DNA from: Lachnospiraceae bacterium OM04-12BH
GTDB taxonomy: Bacteria > Bacillota > Clostridia > Lachnospirales > Lachnospiraceae
Direction: 5' to 3'
Assembly: GCA_003490145.1 (NCBI GenBank)
Contig: QULQ01000008.1
Coordinates: forward strand, 327-64,326
Length of the DNA: 64,000 nt
A program made the translations under genes and the position numbers. Below the pieces are notes generated by a model that saw nothing but the letters and a program-made list of their open reading frames with translations, made no database searches and was not told the DNA's origin. Shown piece after piece: positions 37,242 to 45,892 of this stretch (positions are counted from its first letter, which is position 1; every line of letters starts with the position of its first letter).

Positions 37242-37307
37242 ATGAATGATAAATGGCTGGAATTTGCGATCCGGATCCAGAGCATTGCGCAGGCAGAATT
37301 TGATTAG
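37242..37307 (+). pseudogene. NUDIX hydrolase N-terminal stub
   Basis: A 21-codon frame, MNDKWLEFAIRIQSIAQAEF plus one residue, matches the start of NUDIX hydrolases with the Nudix_hydro_N domain and then stops. A GGAGG site lies upstream of the ATG. The rest of the gene is absent and the LOG gene begins 44 bases later. It is a deletion relic, or a very small leader peptide. Confidence 0.5.
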
Positions 37308-37351
37308 AGGCAGCAGGTCAGTCAGAGTGGACAGAAGAAAAGGAGCAGATT

Positions 37352-37897
37352 ATGAATATTACGGTATATCTTGGGGCAAATGAAGGAAATGATCCCCTTT
37401 TAAAAGAAGCAGTGCGTGAGCTTGGAACGTGGATAGGATCCAGTGGAAATACACTTATTTATGGCGGATCAAAAAACGGGCTTATGGGGGAAGTTGCAGA
37501 AAGCGTGCTGGATGCCGGTGGCAGGGCGATCGGAGTGGAACCGCAGATATTTATAGACCAGGGCTTTGAGTATGACAGGCTGACAGAGCTTATCGTGACA
37601 AAGGATATGACCGAACGGAAGACGAAGATGATTGAGCTTGGGGATGCTTTTATCGCTTTTCCGGGCGGAACAGGAACACTTGAGGAAATTGCTGAGGTAA
37701 TGTCCAAGGTGTCATTGAAATGGCTGTCTGCACCATGTATTCTTTATAATCTGAATGGTTATTATGACAGCCTGAAGGAGCTGCTTCTGCATATGCAGGA
37801 AAAAGGACTGTCCTCCAAGGAGCGTCAGGAAGGGATTTATTTCGCAAAAAATCTGGAGGAGATTAAGGGAATCATACAACATGAAAATAAAAGATAA
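37352..37897 (+). CDS. LOG-family nucleotide phosphoribohydrolase
   Basis: A 181-residue Rossmann protein of the LOG family (TIGR00730). The motif PGGTGTLEEI and the preceding TERKTKMIELGDAFIAFPGG are diagnostic. Enzymes of this family release the base from nucleoside 5'-monophosphates. YGGSKNGLMGEVAESVL forms the nucleotide loop. The end overlaps the EamA gene by 17 bases, so the two are coupled. Confidence 0.9.
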   Translation: MNITVYLGANEGNDPLLKEAVRELGTWIGSSGNTLIYGGSKNGLMGEVAESVLDAGGRAIGVEPQIFIDQGFEYDRLTELIVTKDMTERKTKMIELGDAFIAFPGGTGTLEEIAEVMSKVSLKWLSAPCILYNLNGYYDSLKELLLHMQEKGLSSKERQEGIYFAKNLEEIKGIIQHENKR

Positions 37898-38768
37898 ATA
37901 TAAGGGGATTTTTTATATCATTCTGGCGGCCTTCGGATTCGCTTTTATGAATCTGTTTGTGAAGCTGGCGGGTGATCTGCCGGCGATTGAAAAGAGCTTT
38001 TTCCGCAATCTGGTAGCCGTTTTCTTTGCATTTACCGTTATGAAAAAGGAAAAGATCCCATTCAACATTCCGAAGGGAACCGGGAAATATATTTTTTTCC
38101 GGTCTTTGTTTGGAACAATCGGGATCTTTGCAAACTTCTATGCCATTGGAAAGCTGTATATTGCGGATGCATCCATGCTTAATAAGCTGTCACCTTTTTT
38201 TGCCATTATTTTTTCTTATTTTCTGTTAAAGGAAAAAATCAAATTATACCAGCTTGCCTGCGTATTGACAGCATTTGTGGGTGCACTATTCATTTTAAGA
38301 CCCGGGTTTGACAGCGTTGCTACATTCCCGGCATTTATCGGCCTGTTAGGTGGGATGGGAGCAGGCCTGGCGTATACTAACGTGCGTATGGCAACAAAAC
38401 ATGGTGCCACGGGACCGCTTATAGTATTCTGCTTTTCTGCATTTTCCTGTATATGTGCGATCCCGTTTATTATTTTTGATCATCAGCCGCTTACATGGTG
38501 GCAGCTTGTATCACTTTTAATGGCAGGTCTTTCCGCAACACTGGGACAGTTTTCCATTACGGCGGCATACACCTATGCACCTGCCAGTGAACTGTCTGTA
38601 TATGATTATACGCAGATCGTATTTGCTGCCCTGCTTGGCATGATCTTTCTGGGAGAAGTGCCGGATGTCATCAGTATCCTCGGATATCTGATCATCTGTG
38701 GTGCGGGAATTGCCATGTTCCTGATCCGGCGAAAAAAAGAAAATGAAAGAGAGGTTATTAACAAATGA
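37881..38768 (+). CDS. EamA/DMT-family transporter
   Basis: A 295-residue drug/metabolite transporter with ten predicted helices in two EamA repeats (first about residues 8-140, second about 150-285). GFAFMNLFVKLAGDLP and the second-repeat VYDYTQIVFAALLGMIFLGE are typical. The substrate is not predictable from sequence. It overlaps yeiH-like by four bases (ATGA), part of the LOG-EamA-YeiH-Ogt run. Confidence 0.9.
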   Translation: MKIKDKYKGIFYIILAAFGFAFMNLFVKLAGDLPAIEKSFFRNLVAVFFAFTVMKKEKIPFNIPKGTGKYIFFRSLFGTIGIFANFYAIGKLYIADASMLNKLSPFFAIIFSYFLLKEKIKLYQLACVLTAFVGALFILRPGFDSVATFPAFIGLLGGMGAGLAYTNVRMATKHGATGPLIVFCFSAFSCICAIPFIIFDHQPLTWWQLVSLLMAGLSATLGQFSITAAYTYAPASELSVYDYTQIVFAALLGMIFLGEVPDVISILGYLIICGAGIAMFLIRRKKENEREVINK

Positions 38769-39802
38769 ATTTTATGAAGAAAAACTGGAGTGGCATTCTT
38801 GTCTGCCTTGTGATAGCGATTCCGTCGTGGCTGCTTGGAAAGGCTTTTCCAGTGGCAGGAGGACCGGTGATCGCCATTATAGCAGGAATGATCGTTACTA
38901 TGTTCTGGAACAATAAGGGAAAAGCTGAACCGGGAATTAAATGGACTTCAAAGGTGATTCTTCAGGCAGCAGTTGTTCTGCTTGGGTTTGGAATGAATCT
39001 TGGTGTTATCTTTCAGACTGGAAAGCAGTCACTGCCAATTATTATCTGCACGATCACAGCATCTCTTGTCATTGCGTGGATATTACAAAGGGTTCTCAAG
39101 GTGCCGGCGAATACATCTGTACTGGTAGGTGTCGGCTCATCTATCTGCGGAGGCTCTGCGATCGCGGCGACTGCTCCTGTCATAGGTGCAGATGATGATG
39201 AGATCGCACAGTCCATAGCAGTGATTTTCTTTTTTAATGTGCTTGCAGCCATTTTCTTCCCCATGCTTGGAAAAGCAATTGGGTTCGATACTATACACGG
39301 TGATGCATTTGGGATTTTTGCAGGGACAGCGATCAATGATACCTCATCTGTAACGGCTGCAGCATCAACCTGGGACAGTATGTGGAACCTTGGAAGTGAG
39401 ACACTGAATAAAGCAGTGACAGTGAAGCTTACGAGAACGCTTGCTATCATACCGATCACGCTTGGATTATCATTCATACAGGCGAAAAAGAGTGTACGGG
39501 AAGGAAAGCAGGCCGCAAAGTTCAGCTTAAAACGGGCATTTCCAATGTTTATACTTTACTTTGTGATAGCAGCGATCATCACGACAGTCTGTGTACATAT
39601 GGGAGTCAATGCGGAAGTATTTAAGCCAATGAAGGAGCTGTCTAAATTTATGATCATCATGGCTATGGCTGCGATCGGCTTGAACAGTAATATGGTACAG
39701 CTTATCAAAACAGGTGGCAAACCCATTATCGTTGGTGCTTCCTGCTGGTGTGGAATAACGGTCGTAAGTCTGATCATGCAGCATGTGATGAAGATATGGT
39801 AG
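38765..39802 (+). CDS. YeiH-family putative sulfonate/sulfate exporter
   Basis: A 345-residue UPF0324/YeiH membrane protein with about ten helices. Family blocks are LLGFGMNLGVIFQTG, VGVGSSICGGSAIAATAPVI and GTAINDTSSVTAAAS. YeiH-type proteins are linked to sulfur compounds (sulfite, taurine-derived), though transport data are sparse. It is coupled to the EamA gene and lies 10 bases before the methyltransferase gene. Confidence 0.88.
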   Translation: MNFMKKNWSGILVCLVIAIPSWLLGKAFPVAGGPVIAIIAGMIVTMFWNNKGKAEPGIKWTSKVILQAAVVLLGFGMNLGVIFQTGKQSLPIIICTITASLVIAWILQRVLKVPANTSVLVGVGSSICGGSAIAATAPVIGADDDEIAQSIAVIFFFNVLAAIFFPMLGKAIGFDTIHGDAFGIFAGTAINDTSSVTAAASTWDSMWNLGSETLNKAVTVKLTRTLAIIPITLGLSFIQAKKSVREGKQAAKFSLKRAFPMFILYFVIAAIITTVCVHMGVNAEVFKPMKELSKFMIIMAMAAIGLNSNMVQLIKTGGKPIIVGASCWCGITVVSLIMQHVMKIW

Positions 39803-39812
39803 GTATAAAAAT

Positions 39813-40379
39813 ATGGTATACACATGTGGATATAGGTCACCGTTAGGTGATATTTTGCTGGCTGCGGATGAAAACGGACTTACCGGTTTGTGGTTTGAAG
39901 GGCAGAAATATTTTGCGGATACGCTTCCGGATGAGCATGTTTCACAGGAAACGCCCGTCCTCACGAAAGCAAAAAAGTGGCTGGATATATATTTCTCCGG
40001 TGATGAGCCTGACTTTACGCCACCGCTTCATCCCTCCGGCTCACCATTCAGACAGGAGGTGTGGAAGATTTTATCAGAGATCCCTTATGGACAGACGGTC
40101 ACATATGGAGAAATAGCGCGCAGAATGGGGGAATTGAAAAATATTCCTCATATGTCCGCACGGGCAGTTGGTGGTGCAGTGGGACATAATAAAATTTCCA
40201 TTATCATTCCATGTCATCGTGTAGTGGGTGTAAATGGGAGTCTGACAGGATATGCCGCAGGAATTGACAGAAAAATTTCACTGCTTGAGCTGGAACAATC
40301 GCAGATTGGTGTGTTGCGGGAAAAGTATGGTGTAAACAGTTTTTCAAAGCTGGAGTATTGCGCGGATAGAGAAACATAA
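39813..40379 (+). CDS. ogt: Methylated-DNA--protein-cysteine methyltransferase
   Basis: A 188-residue Ogt/MGMT suicide repair enzyme that takes O6-methyl groups from guanine. The active-site motif IIPCHRVVG with the acceptor cysteine is present, with the helix-turn-helix IPYGQTVTYGEIARR and the late GYAAGIDRKISLL. The N-terminal domain is short but typical. A tail of about 25 residues after the core is longer than usual. Confidence 0.95.
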   Translation: MVYTCGYRSPLGDILLAADENGLTGLWFEGQKYFADTLPDEHVSQETPVLTKAKKWLDIYFSGDEPDFTPPLHPSGSPFRQEVWKILSEIPYGQTVTYGEIARRMGELKNIPHMSARAVGGAVGHNKISIIIPCHRVVGVNGSLTGYAAGIDRKISLLELEQSQIGVLREKYGVNSFSKLEYCADRET

Positions 40380-40487
40380 ATATTTCCTTAATTATGGAGA
40401 GATACTATTTACATAGGTCAAAAAGTAGAGTAATCTTTTTAAAAAATATTCAGAGAATACTGATAACAGGAAAGAGGTAGATTGATA

Positions 40488-40781
40488 ATGAAGAAGAAAA
40501 TGATGACGATTGTAATTAGTATAATGCTTTGTGCAGCATTATTTGCAGGCTGTGGACGGGCGGAAGAAAAGGAACTGACGGGAACGATTGATGAGATAAA
40601 GGATTTTATGTTTGTCATTACAGATGAGAATGATACGCCATATAGCTTTACCTTTGAAGAAAAGCCGGAAGGCCTGGAGAATGTCAGCGAAGGGGATACT
40701 GTAACTGTAAAATATACGGGAACAATATCTGAGGTAGATCCGTTTGATGGAGAGGTAATATCTGTTGAAAAGACAGAATAA
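40488..40781 (+). CDS. Small lipoprotein of unknown function
   Basis: A 97-residue protein with a lipoprotein signal peptide (MKKKMMTIVISIMLCAALFAGC) whose lipobox LFAGC places the lipidated cysteine at residue 22. The mature part reads like one small beta domain (TGTIDEIKDFMFVITDEND, GDTVTVKYTG), similar in style to OB-fold or DUF3221 proteins, but I cannot name the family. The ATG at 40488 follows AAAGAGG; a TTG two codons earlier is less likely. It sits 15 bases before the GH114-like gene. Confidence 0.7.
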   Translation: MKKKMMTIVISIMLCAALFAGCGRAEEKELTGTIDEIKDFMFVITDENDTPYSFTFEEKPEGLENVSEGDTVTVKYTGTISEVDPFDGEVISVEKTE

Positions 40782-40796
40782 AACCATTTAAAGGAG

Positions 40797-41639
40797 ATGT
40801 TAAATATTCCACAGAAAAAATCAACAGCTTTGGCAGTGCTGCTTGTTGTTACATTTATTATTGAGGTAGCTTTTGTAAAATACTGTAAAGCGGAAACATT
40901 TGGAAAAAGGGATTATGGAGTTTTTTTAAATGCAGATGACTCATCCATGGAACGGCTTAAAATGTATGAAACGATAGTGATTGATGCGCAGTATTTTACA
41001 AAGAAGGACGTTGAACAGCTGCATGAAAATGGAACGACCGTATATACTTATCTTAATATTGGTTCTATCGAGAACTTCAGGGAATATTATACGGCCTATG
41101 AGGAACTGGCAATTGGCAGTTATGAACATTGGGATGAGGAAAAATGGGTGGATGCAGCAAGCCCGGACTGGCAGAGGTTTATAATGCAGCTGGCACGGGA
41201 GCTATATGAAAAAGATGTTGATGGTTTTTTTATTGATAATTGTGACGTATATTATTATGCTCCGCGAAAGGATATTTTTGATGGTCTTACAGTCATCCTG
41301 CAGTACATCATGACATTGGGAAAAGAAGTCATCATCAATGGTGGTGATACTTATGTGACGGAATATAAGGAACGTTATGGGACTATTGATCCTATTATGA
41401 CAGGTGTAAACCAGGAGACTGTATGGAGCCATATTGATTTTGCTAAGGGAACCTTTAACGAGCAGAACAGGGAGGAGAGGGAGTATTTCTGCGGATATCT
41501 GGAATCATGTAAGGCAGATGGAATGGAAGTGTACCTGTTGGAATATACAGCCAACCAGAAGCTGATCCGGAAAATAGAAAAATACTGCAGGAAACAAGGC
41601 TTTCATTTTTATATTTCAGATTCTCTTGAGCTAGAGTAA
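40797..41639 (+). CDS. GH114-like TIM-barrel protein
   Basis: A 280-residue protein with a hydrophobic N-terminal segment (about residues 12-30) and a TM1410/GH114-like barrel, the fold of endo-alpha-1,4-polygalactosaminidases. Landmarks are TVYTYLNIGSIENFREYY, VDGFFIDNCDVYYYAPR (acidic residues of the active-site loop) and VIINGGDTYV, with a final EYTANQKLIRKIEKYCRKQG. It is probably exported or membrane-anchored and acts on amino-sugar glycans. The start is odd: the ATG at 40797 abuts the AAGGAG site with no spacing, while an in-frame ATT at 40806 has ideal spacing. The true start is uncertain. Confidence 0.75.
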   Translation: MLNIPQKKSTALAVLLVVTFIIEVAFVKYCKAETFGKRDYGVFLNADDSSMERLKMYETIVIDAQYFTKKDVEQLHENGTTVYTYLNIGSIENFREYYTAYEELAIGSYEHWDEEKWVDAASPDWQRFIMQLARELYEKDVDGFFIDNCDVYYYAPRKDIFDGLTVILQYIMTLGKEVIINGGDTYVTEYKERYGTIDPIMTGVNQETVWSHIDFAKGTFNEQNREEREYFCGYLESCKADGMEVYLLEYTANQKLIRKIEKYCRKQGFHFYISDSLELE

Positions 41640-41709
41640 ATGTTAGAAAATCAACAAAATCCCATGTCTCAATTTCGCTGAAAAATCTGAAAAGCAAAGG
41701 ACTGGTGGT

Positions 41710-41823
41710 ATGAAATTATCCATTATCAGAAATGCAGTCTTCACAGTAACCGGTATAGGGGTAATCTGTCTGTATGCTATTTCAGGAAATCAAAGACCTG
41801 TGCATATATGTGGATCATTGTAA
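41710..41823 (+). CDS. Possible small membrane peptide (perhaps frameshifted)
   Basis: A 37-codon frame with one clear hydrophobic helix (IIRNAVFTVTGIGVICLYAI). Another frame just after it encodes YMWIIVMGLQLLF and a stop, as if a second helix had been cut off by a frameshift near 41795. A weak GGTGG site precedes the ATG. No family is recognised. It may be a decayed two-helix protein or chance. Confidence 0.3.
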   Translation: MKLSIIRNAVFTVTGIGVICLYAISGNQRPVHICGSL

Positions 41824-41879
41824 TGGGACTTCAGCTTTTATTTTAAAGCTAAAGCATAACGAAAAGGCAGGACACTATA

Positions 41880-42437
41880 ATGAAAATAGAAAAATTCGTA
41901 AAGCTCATGACAGGCCATTTTGATAATAAAGAACAGTTTACCGCAATGAAAGAAGCCGGGAAGATCTATCCGTATGCACAGCATGTGAATACAGTCTGTA
42001 ATGATAAGATAAAAAATATTCCTGAAGATTTCACGGGAGTATTCATAGTAGAAGAAAGCTATTATGAGACGGATGGAAGAAAGCATGCGTCACCACATTT
42101 ATTTCTTATTACAGAGAGTTGCGATGGGATCCTGCTTTCCTCCTATGAATTACCGGCAGGAGAAGACAAGAATACGTTCTCTTATGCTTCCATGAAGACC
42201 GTAGACTATAATGAGCTGAAAAAATCTGAGAAGTTTACACCGGCACTATATAAGGAAACAGATGGCGGCTGGGAAGGTGGCAGTGTGAGTCACTTTTCCC
42301 CGGTTATGACCTTCAGGTTATGGGAGAGGTTTTCGGAAAAATGCCTGGAGGTTTCCGAAAGTATGGAAGTGAACGGAAGGAGAACCTTCGGATATGATGC
42401 TCCGATTATATACAAAAGGGTATCAGCTCAACAATAA
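41880..42437 (+). CDS. Hypothetical protein, CpcT/CpeT-like
   Basis: A 185-residue soluble protein with no signal peptide. The opening KFVKLMTGHFDNKEQF and the later FTGVFIVEESYYETDGRKHA recall the beta-barrel CpcT/CpeT-like family, known as chromophore lyases in cyanobacteria but also found without bilins in other bacteria. I would not assign a reaction. GGWEGGSVSHFSPVMTFRLW is the most structured later block. A GGCAGGA site precedes the ATG. It seems to be a single-gene unit. Confidence 0.55.
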   Translation: MKIEKFVKLMTGHFDNKEQFTAMKEAGKIYPYAQHVNTVCNDKIKNIPEDFTGVFIVEESYYETDGRKHASPHLFLITESCDGILLSSYELPAGEDKNTFSYASMKTVDYNELKKSEKFTPALYKETDGGWEGGSVSHFSPVMTFRLWERFSEKCLEVSESMEVNGRRTFGYDAPIIYKRVSAQQ

Positions 42438-42557
42438 GCATATTTGATGTGGCAGGAAGAAATTTTTTAATTGGAGGGTGAGAGTTTTCTTAATTTTTTG
42501 TACCTATATTTATAGAATCATATTAACCAATACCACCAGTGTAAAGGAGGACACTTT

Positions 42558-43604
42558 ATGAGAAGAAAATTTCTTACACCGGCTCTGGTTTTTATCATGT
42601 GTATAGGTATCACCATGACGGCTTATGCCTCTCCACAGGCGGATCAGCTGCAGAGCCAGCCACAATTTACAACCAATGCAACTGCTGAAGAACTATCCAT
42701 TATCAAAACATTATTTTCTGCTGAGGAATATGCTGAATTATATCCTGATGTGGTAAAAGCCCACGGGAATGAAGAAGCTGCTCTTTGGGATCACTTTGCA
42801 GCACATGGGTTATCGGAGGGAAGAGCTTTAAGCAAAAGCTTTCACGTGTTTGCATACCGTGCCGCATATGAAGATCTTCAGGAAGCATTCGGGAACAATC
42901 TCATTGCTTATTATATCCATTATGCCACTCATGGAATGCAGGAAAACAGATCAATTACAACAGTTCCTCAGGCTGTAAAAGCCGGCATAACGGTAACAGG
43001 ACTACGCGGACAGGTAATTGCCAGACCGGTACCCGTTGTGATTACTCCGACTGAAGAAACAAATCAGGAAGAAACAAATCACGAAGAAACCGGTAATCCT
43101 GTTGCCATACCGGAAACTCCTTCTCCAGAGCCTGTTCCTGTCCCTTCTGCTACTGTATGTACCCATCAATATATAACAAAACAACTGGAGAATACAAGAT
43201 CACACGCACCGGTGTGTGAAATCTGTGGATACATAGACGAACAAAAGCAGGAGCTTTGCGAAGCAGAGGACAGATACATAATAGATACGATGTACCACAT
43301 ACATAAATGCAAGGGGTGTGACAGGCTTATGGATGCCGGTAATCATCAGTATCTTACTAACGATTTCATATGCTCGGTATGTGGATATCAGCATGTGCAT
43401 AATTACTTTATATTAAACTATGATGATAAATATCATATAAAATCATGCACCTTATGCAACTTCGGCTCTTCGGAAGCACATAAATTCAGTGTACTAACAA
43501 CCATTTATTCTAATAAGGAGCATAAAATGCAGTGCTCCGATTGCGACTACTACTATCTGGAAGAGCATACACCGGGAGAATGTAAATGCGGATATCGTTC
43601 TTAA
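42558..43604 (+). CDS. Secreted protein with Cys-pair repeats
   Basis: A 348-residue protein with a signal peptide (cleavage likely after MTAYAS, residue 24). Residues about 45-130 hold two copies of a motif found in clostridial surface proteins (EEYAELYPDVVKAHGNEEAA then HGLSEGRAL; HYATHGMQENRSI). A Pro/Glu/Thr linker follows (about 150-195). The last 150 residues carry repeated zinc-ribbon-like pairs: CEICGY, CKGCDR, CSVCGY, CTLCNF, CSDCDY and CKCGYRS, each tied to a His. It could bind metal or be disulfide-linked outside the cell. AAAGGAGG precedes the ATG and a strong terminator follows. The function is unknown. Confidence 0.7.
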   Translation: MRRKFLTPALVFIMCIGITMTAYASPQADQLQSQPQFTTNATAEELSIIKTLFSAEEYAELYPDVVKAHGNEEAALWDHFAAHGLSEGRALSKSFHVFAYRAAYEDLQEAFGNNLIAYYIHYATHGMQENRSITTVPQAVKAGITVTGLRGQVIARPVPVVITPTEETNQEETNHEETGNPVAIPETPSPEPVPVPSATVCTHQYITKQLENTRSHAPVCEICGYIDEQKQELCEAEDRYIIDTMYHIHKCKGCDRLMDAGNHQYLTNDFICSVCGYQHVHNYFILNYDDKYHIKSCTLCNFGSSEAHKFSVLTTIYSNKEHKMQCSDCDYYYLEEHTPGECKCGYRS

Positions 43605-43668
43605 CAGCCTTTATTATCTATAATACACCATGAGCAGCTACAAAATCACTGTGGAAAATTTTGAACTC

Positions 43669-43706
43669 AACGGGAGTGCATTTTAACTGATGCACTCCCG
43701 TTTTTT
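43669..43706 (+). terminator. Terminator after the secreted Cys-rich protein
   Basis: AACGGGAGTGCA and TGCACTCCCGTT form a perfect 12-bp stem with a 10-base loop followed by TTTT, insulating the downstream fatty acid cluster. Confidence 0.92.
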
Positions 43707-43723
43707 AAATTGTGTACAAAGCA

Positions 43724-43777
43724 GGAACGCTTTTGGAACGCGCCGGTTTCTTTGGAGGAACGGAAGCTCTATATAAT
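43724..43777 (+). promoter_or_regulatory. Fatty acid cluster promoter region with GGAACG repeats
   Basis: GGAACG occurs three times (43724, 43735 and 43757) before a TATAAT -10 box (43772-43777), 57 bases upstream of acpP. No strong -35 box is visible, so activation by a protein bound to the repeats is possible. No FapR or FabT consensus is recognised. Confidence 0.45.
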
Positions 43778-43834
43778 AAATAACAACAGGCAGCAGAAAA
43801 TTGCCTGAAATAATTATTCTGGAGGCATTTAACC

Positions 43835-44056
43835 ATGTACTTTGACATTATCGCAAAAATCGTTTCAGAACGCACAGGCTGTGATGTTTCTGTTGTAAAA
43901 CCGGAAAGCAGATTTTCTGAGCTTGGCATCGACTCGCTTGATACGGTAGAGCTCCTGATGAATCTGGAGGATGAGCTTGGTATTGAGATCGAATTGGACC
44001 AGAAGGTAGAAACTGTTGATGATCTGGATAGGTTTATCCAAAGTAAAAAGGGCTAG
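43835..44056 (+). CDS. acpP: Acyl carrier protein
   Basis: A 73-residue acidic ACP. The phosphopantetheine serine lies in ELGIDSLDTVELLM (serine at residue 36), and helices II-III are typical (LEDELGIEIELDQKVETVDD). It carries growing acyl chains in the cytosol. GGAGG lies before the ATG. It opens the fatty acid synthesis cluster, and fabK starts 4 bases later. Confidence 0.95.
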   Translation: MYFDIIAKIVSERTGCDVSVVKPESRFSELGIDSLDTVELLMNLEDELGIEIELDQKVETVDDLDRFIQSKKG

Positions 44057-44060
44057 TATT

Positions 44061-45005
44061 ATGATCAGGTCAACAATTTGTGAAATGCTTGGTATCGAAT
44101 ATCCAGTGTTTCAAGGCGGTATGGCTTGGATCGCTGACGGAAAACTGGCCGCTGCTGTTTCTTGCGGTGGCGGCCTTGGTATTATTGCAGCAGGAAATGC
44201 TAAAGGCGATTATGTCAGACAGCAGATCCAGGCTGCCAGAAGTATTACTGATAAACCTATTGGCGTTAATATTATGCTGCTTAGTCCCTTTGCGGATGAG
44301 GTAGCAAAGGTTGTTATAGAAGAAAAGATTGAGGTTGTGACCACAGGTGCAGGTAATCCCTCCAAATATATTAAGGAATGGCTGAATGCAGGAATCAGGG
44401 TAATTCCTGTAGTAGCCTCTGTTGCGATGGCAAAGCTGATGACTCGTCTTGGTGCCTCTGCCCTTATTGCAGAGGGAGGTGAAAGCGGTGGTCATGTAGG
44501 CGAGCTTACTACAATAGTACTGATCCCGCAGATTTGTGATGCAACTACTTTACCTGTTATTGCTGCCGGTGGTATTGCCGATGGCAGGGGTGTAGCAGCA
44601 GCATTTATGCTTGGCGCACAGGGCGTGCAGATGGGAACCCGTTTTCTCAGTGCAGATGAGTGTACCATCCATCCTGTATATAAAGAAAAAATACTTAAAG
44701 CAACTGACCTTTGTACGATGGTAACCGGTAAGCGTTTGGGACATCCGGTCCGGAGTCTGAGAACACCCTTTGCAAGAGAATATTCCAAGGCTGAATATGG
44801 TGGAATGCCGGATGAGGAGCTGGAAAAGCTGGCAACAGGGGCATTAAGACTTGCTGTGCAGGAGGGCGATGATAAAAAGGGTTGTTTTCTGTCTGGCCAG
44901 ATAGCGGCAATGGTAAAAAAAGAGCAGCCGGCAGCAGAAATAGTTAAGGAGGTAATGGAGGAAGCTGAGGCTGTCCTTCTGAAGGCATCACAATGGATAA
45001 AATAG
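44061..45005 (+). CDS. fabK: Enoyl-ACP reductase FabK
   Basis: A 314-residue FMN-dependent TIM-barrel reductase of the FabK/nitronate monooxygenase family, which reduces enoyl-ACP in many Firmicutes lacking FabI. Landmarks are IEYPVFQGGMAWIADGKLAA, KPIGVNIMLLSPFADEVAKV, AEGGESGGHVGELTTIVLIP and ALGVQMGTRF-like GAQGVQMGTRFLS. The ATG at 44061 gives the canonical start; an upstream ATG at 44016 lies inside acpP. It overlaps fabD by 13 bases. Confidence 0.95.
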   Translation: MIRSTICEMLGIEYPVFQGGMAWIADGKLAAAVSCGGGLGIIAAGNAKGDYVRQQIQAARSITDKPIGVNIMLLSPFADEVAKVVIEEKIEVVTTGAGNPSKYIKEWLNAGIRVIPVVASVAMAKLMTRLGASALIAEGGESGGHVGELTTIVLIPQICDATTLPVIAAGGIADGRGVAAAFMLGAQGVQMGTRFLSADECTIHPVYKEKILKATDLCTMVTGKRLGHPVRSLRTPFAREYSKAEYGGMPDEELEKLATGALRLAVQEGDDKKGCFLSGQIAAMVKKEQPAAEIVKEVMEEAEAVLLKASQWIK

Positions 45006-45892
45006 CATTTGTTTTTTCGGGTCAGGGCGATCAGTTTCCTGGAATGGGGAAAGATCTGTATGAAGGATATCCGGCTGCTCAAAGGATTTATGATCTTTGC
45101 GACAGCATACGGCCTGGAACATCTACCCAGTGCTTCAATAGTACAGAAGAGGAACTAAGGGAAACAAGGAATACACAGCCCTGCCTCTTTGCAATGGAGT
45201 TAGCTGCAGCAAGCATTCTGATCGAAAAGGGTGTTGTCCCGGATGCATTAGCAGGATTTTCTCTCGGTGAGGTTGTTGCGGCAACGGTCAGTGGAATATT
45301 TGACGATAAAACAGGTTTTCGTCTTGTCTGCAAGCGTGGAGAACTGATGCAGAGTGAGGCTGAGAAGTTTGACACAGCTATGGCTGCTGTTGTGAAGCTG
45401 ACGTCAGAACAGGTGCAGGATATATGCAGAAGATATCCTGATGTTTATCCTGTAAACTTTAACTGTCCCGGGCAGATCACAGTATCCGGTATTTCCTCTC
45501 AAATGACAGATTTCCTTGCAGATGTAAAAGCAGCCGGTGGCAGAGCAATCCCGCTTAAAGTAAAGGGAGCGTTTCATTCACCTTTTATGAAGGCGGCAGC
45601 AGAGGCTTTTGAAAGAGAGCTGAACAAGGCGGCTATTAAGGAAAGAAACATAGTACTTTATTCGGATGTGACCGCTGAAGTCTATACCAATGATGTGGCA
45701 GGTCTGCTTTCCAAGCAGATATGCAGTCCGGTACAGTGGGAAAAGATTATCCGCAATATGATCACAGATGGAATTGATACCTTCATTGAAATAGGTCCTG
45801 GTAAAACGCTTACTAACATGATTAAGAAAATAAGTACAGACATAAAGGCTGTAAATGTTATCGAATATCTTGCGGAGGTGGAAGGATGTTGA
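44993..45892 (+). CDS. fabD: Malonyl-CoA:ACP transacylase
   Basis: A 299-residue FabD that moves malonate from CoA to ACP. The active-site serine is in LAGFSLGEVVAATVSG, the N-terminal FVFSGQGDQFPGMGKDL loop is typical, and the catalytic histidine is in VKGAFHSPFM. A late FIEIGPGKTLTNMI completes the pattern. It overlaps fabG by 7 bases. Confidence 0.95.
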   Translation: MDKIAFVFSGQGDQFPGMGKDLYEGYPAAQRIYDLCDSIRPGTSTQCFNSTEEELRETRNTQPCLFAMELAAASILIEKGVVPDALAGFSLGEVVAATVSGIFDDKTGFRLVCKRGELMQSEAEKFDTAMAAVVKLTSEQVQDICRRYPDVYPVNFNCPGQITVSGISSQMTDFLADVKAAGGRAIPLKVKGAFHSPFMKAAAEAFERELNKAAIKERNIVLYSDVTAEVYTNDVAGLLSKQICSPVQWEKIIRNMITDGIDTFIEIGPGKTLTNMIKKISTDIKAVNVIEYLAEVEGC

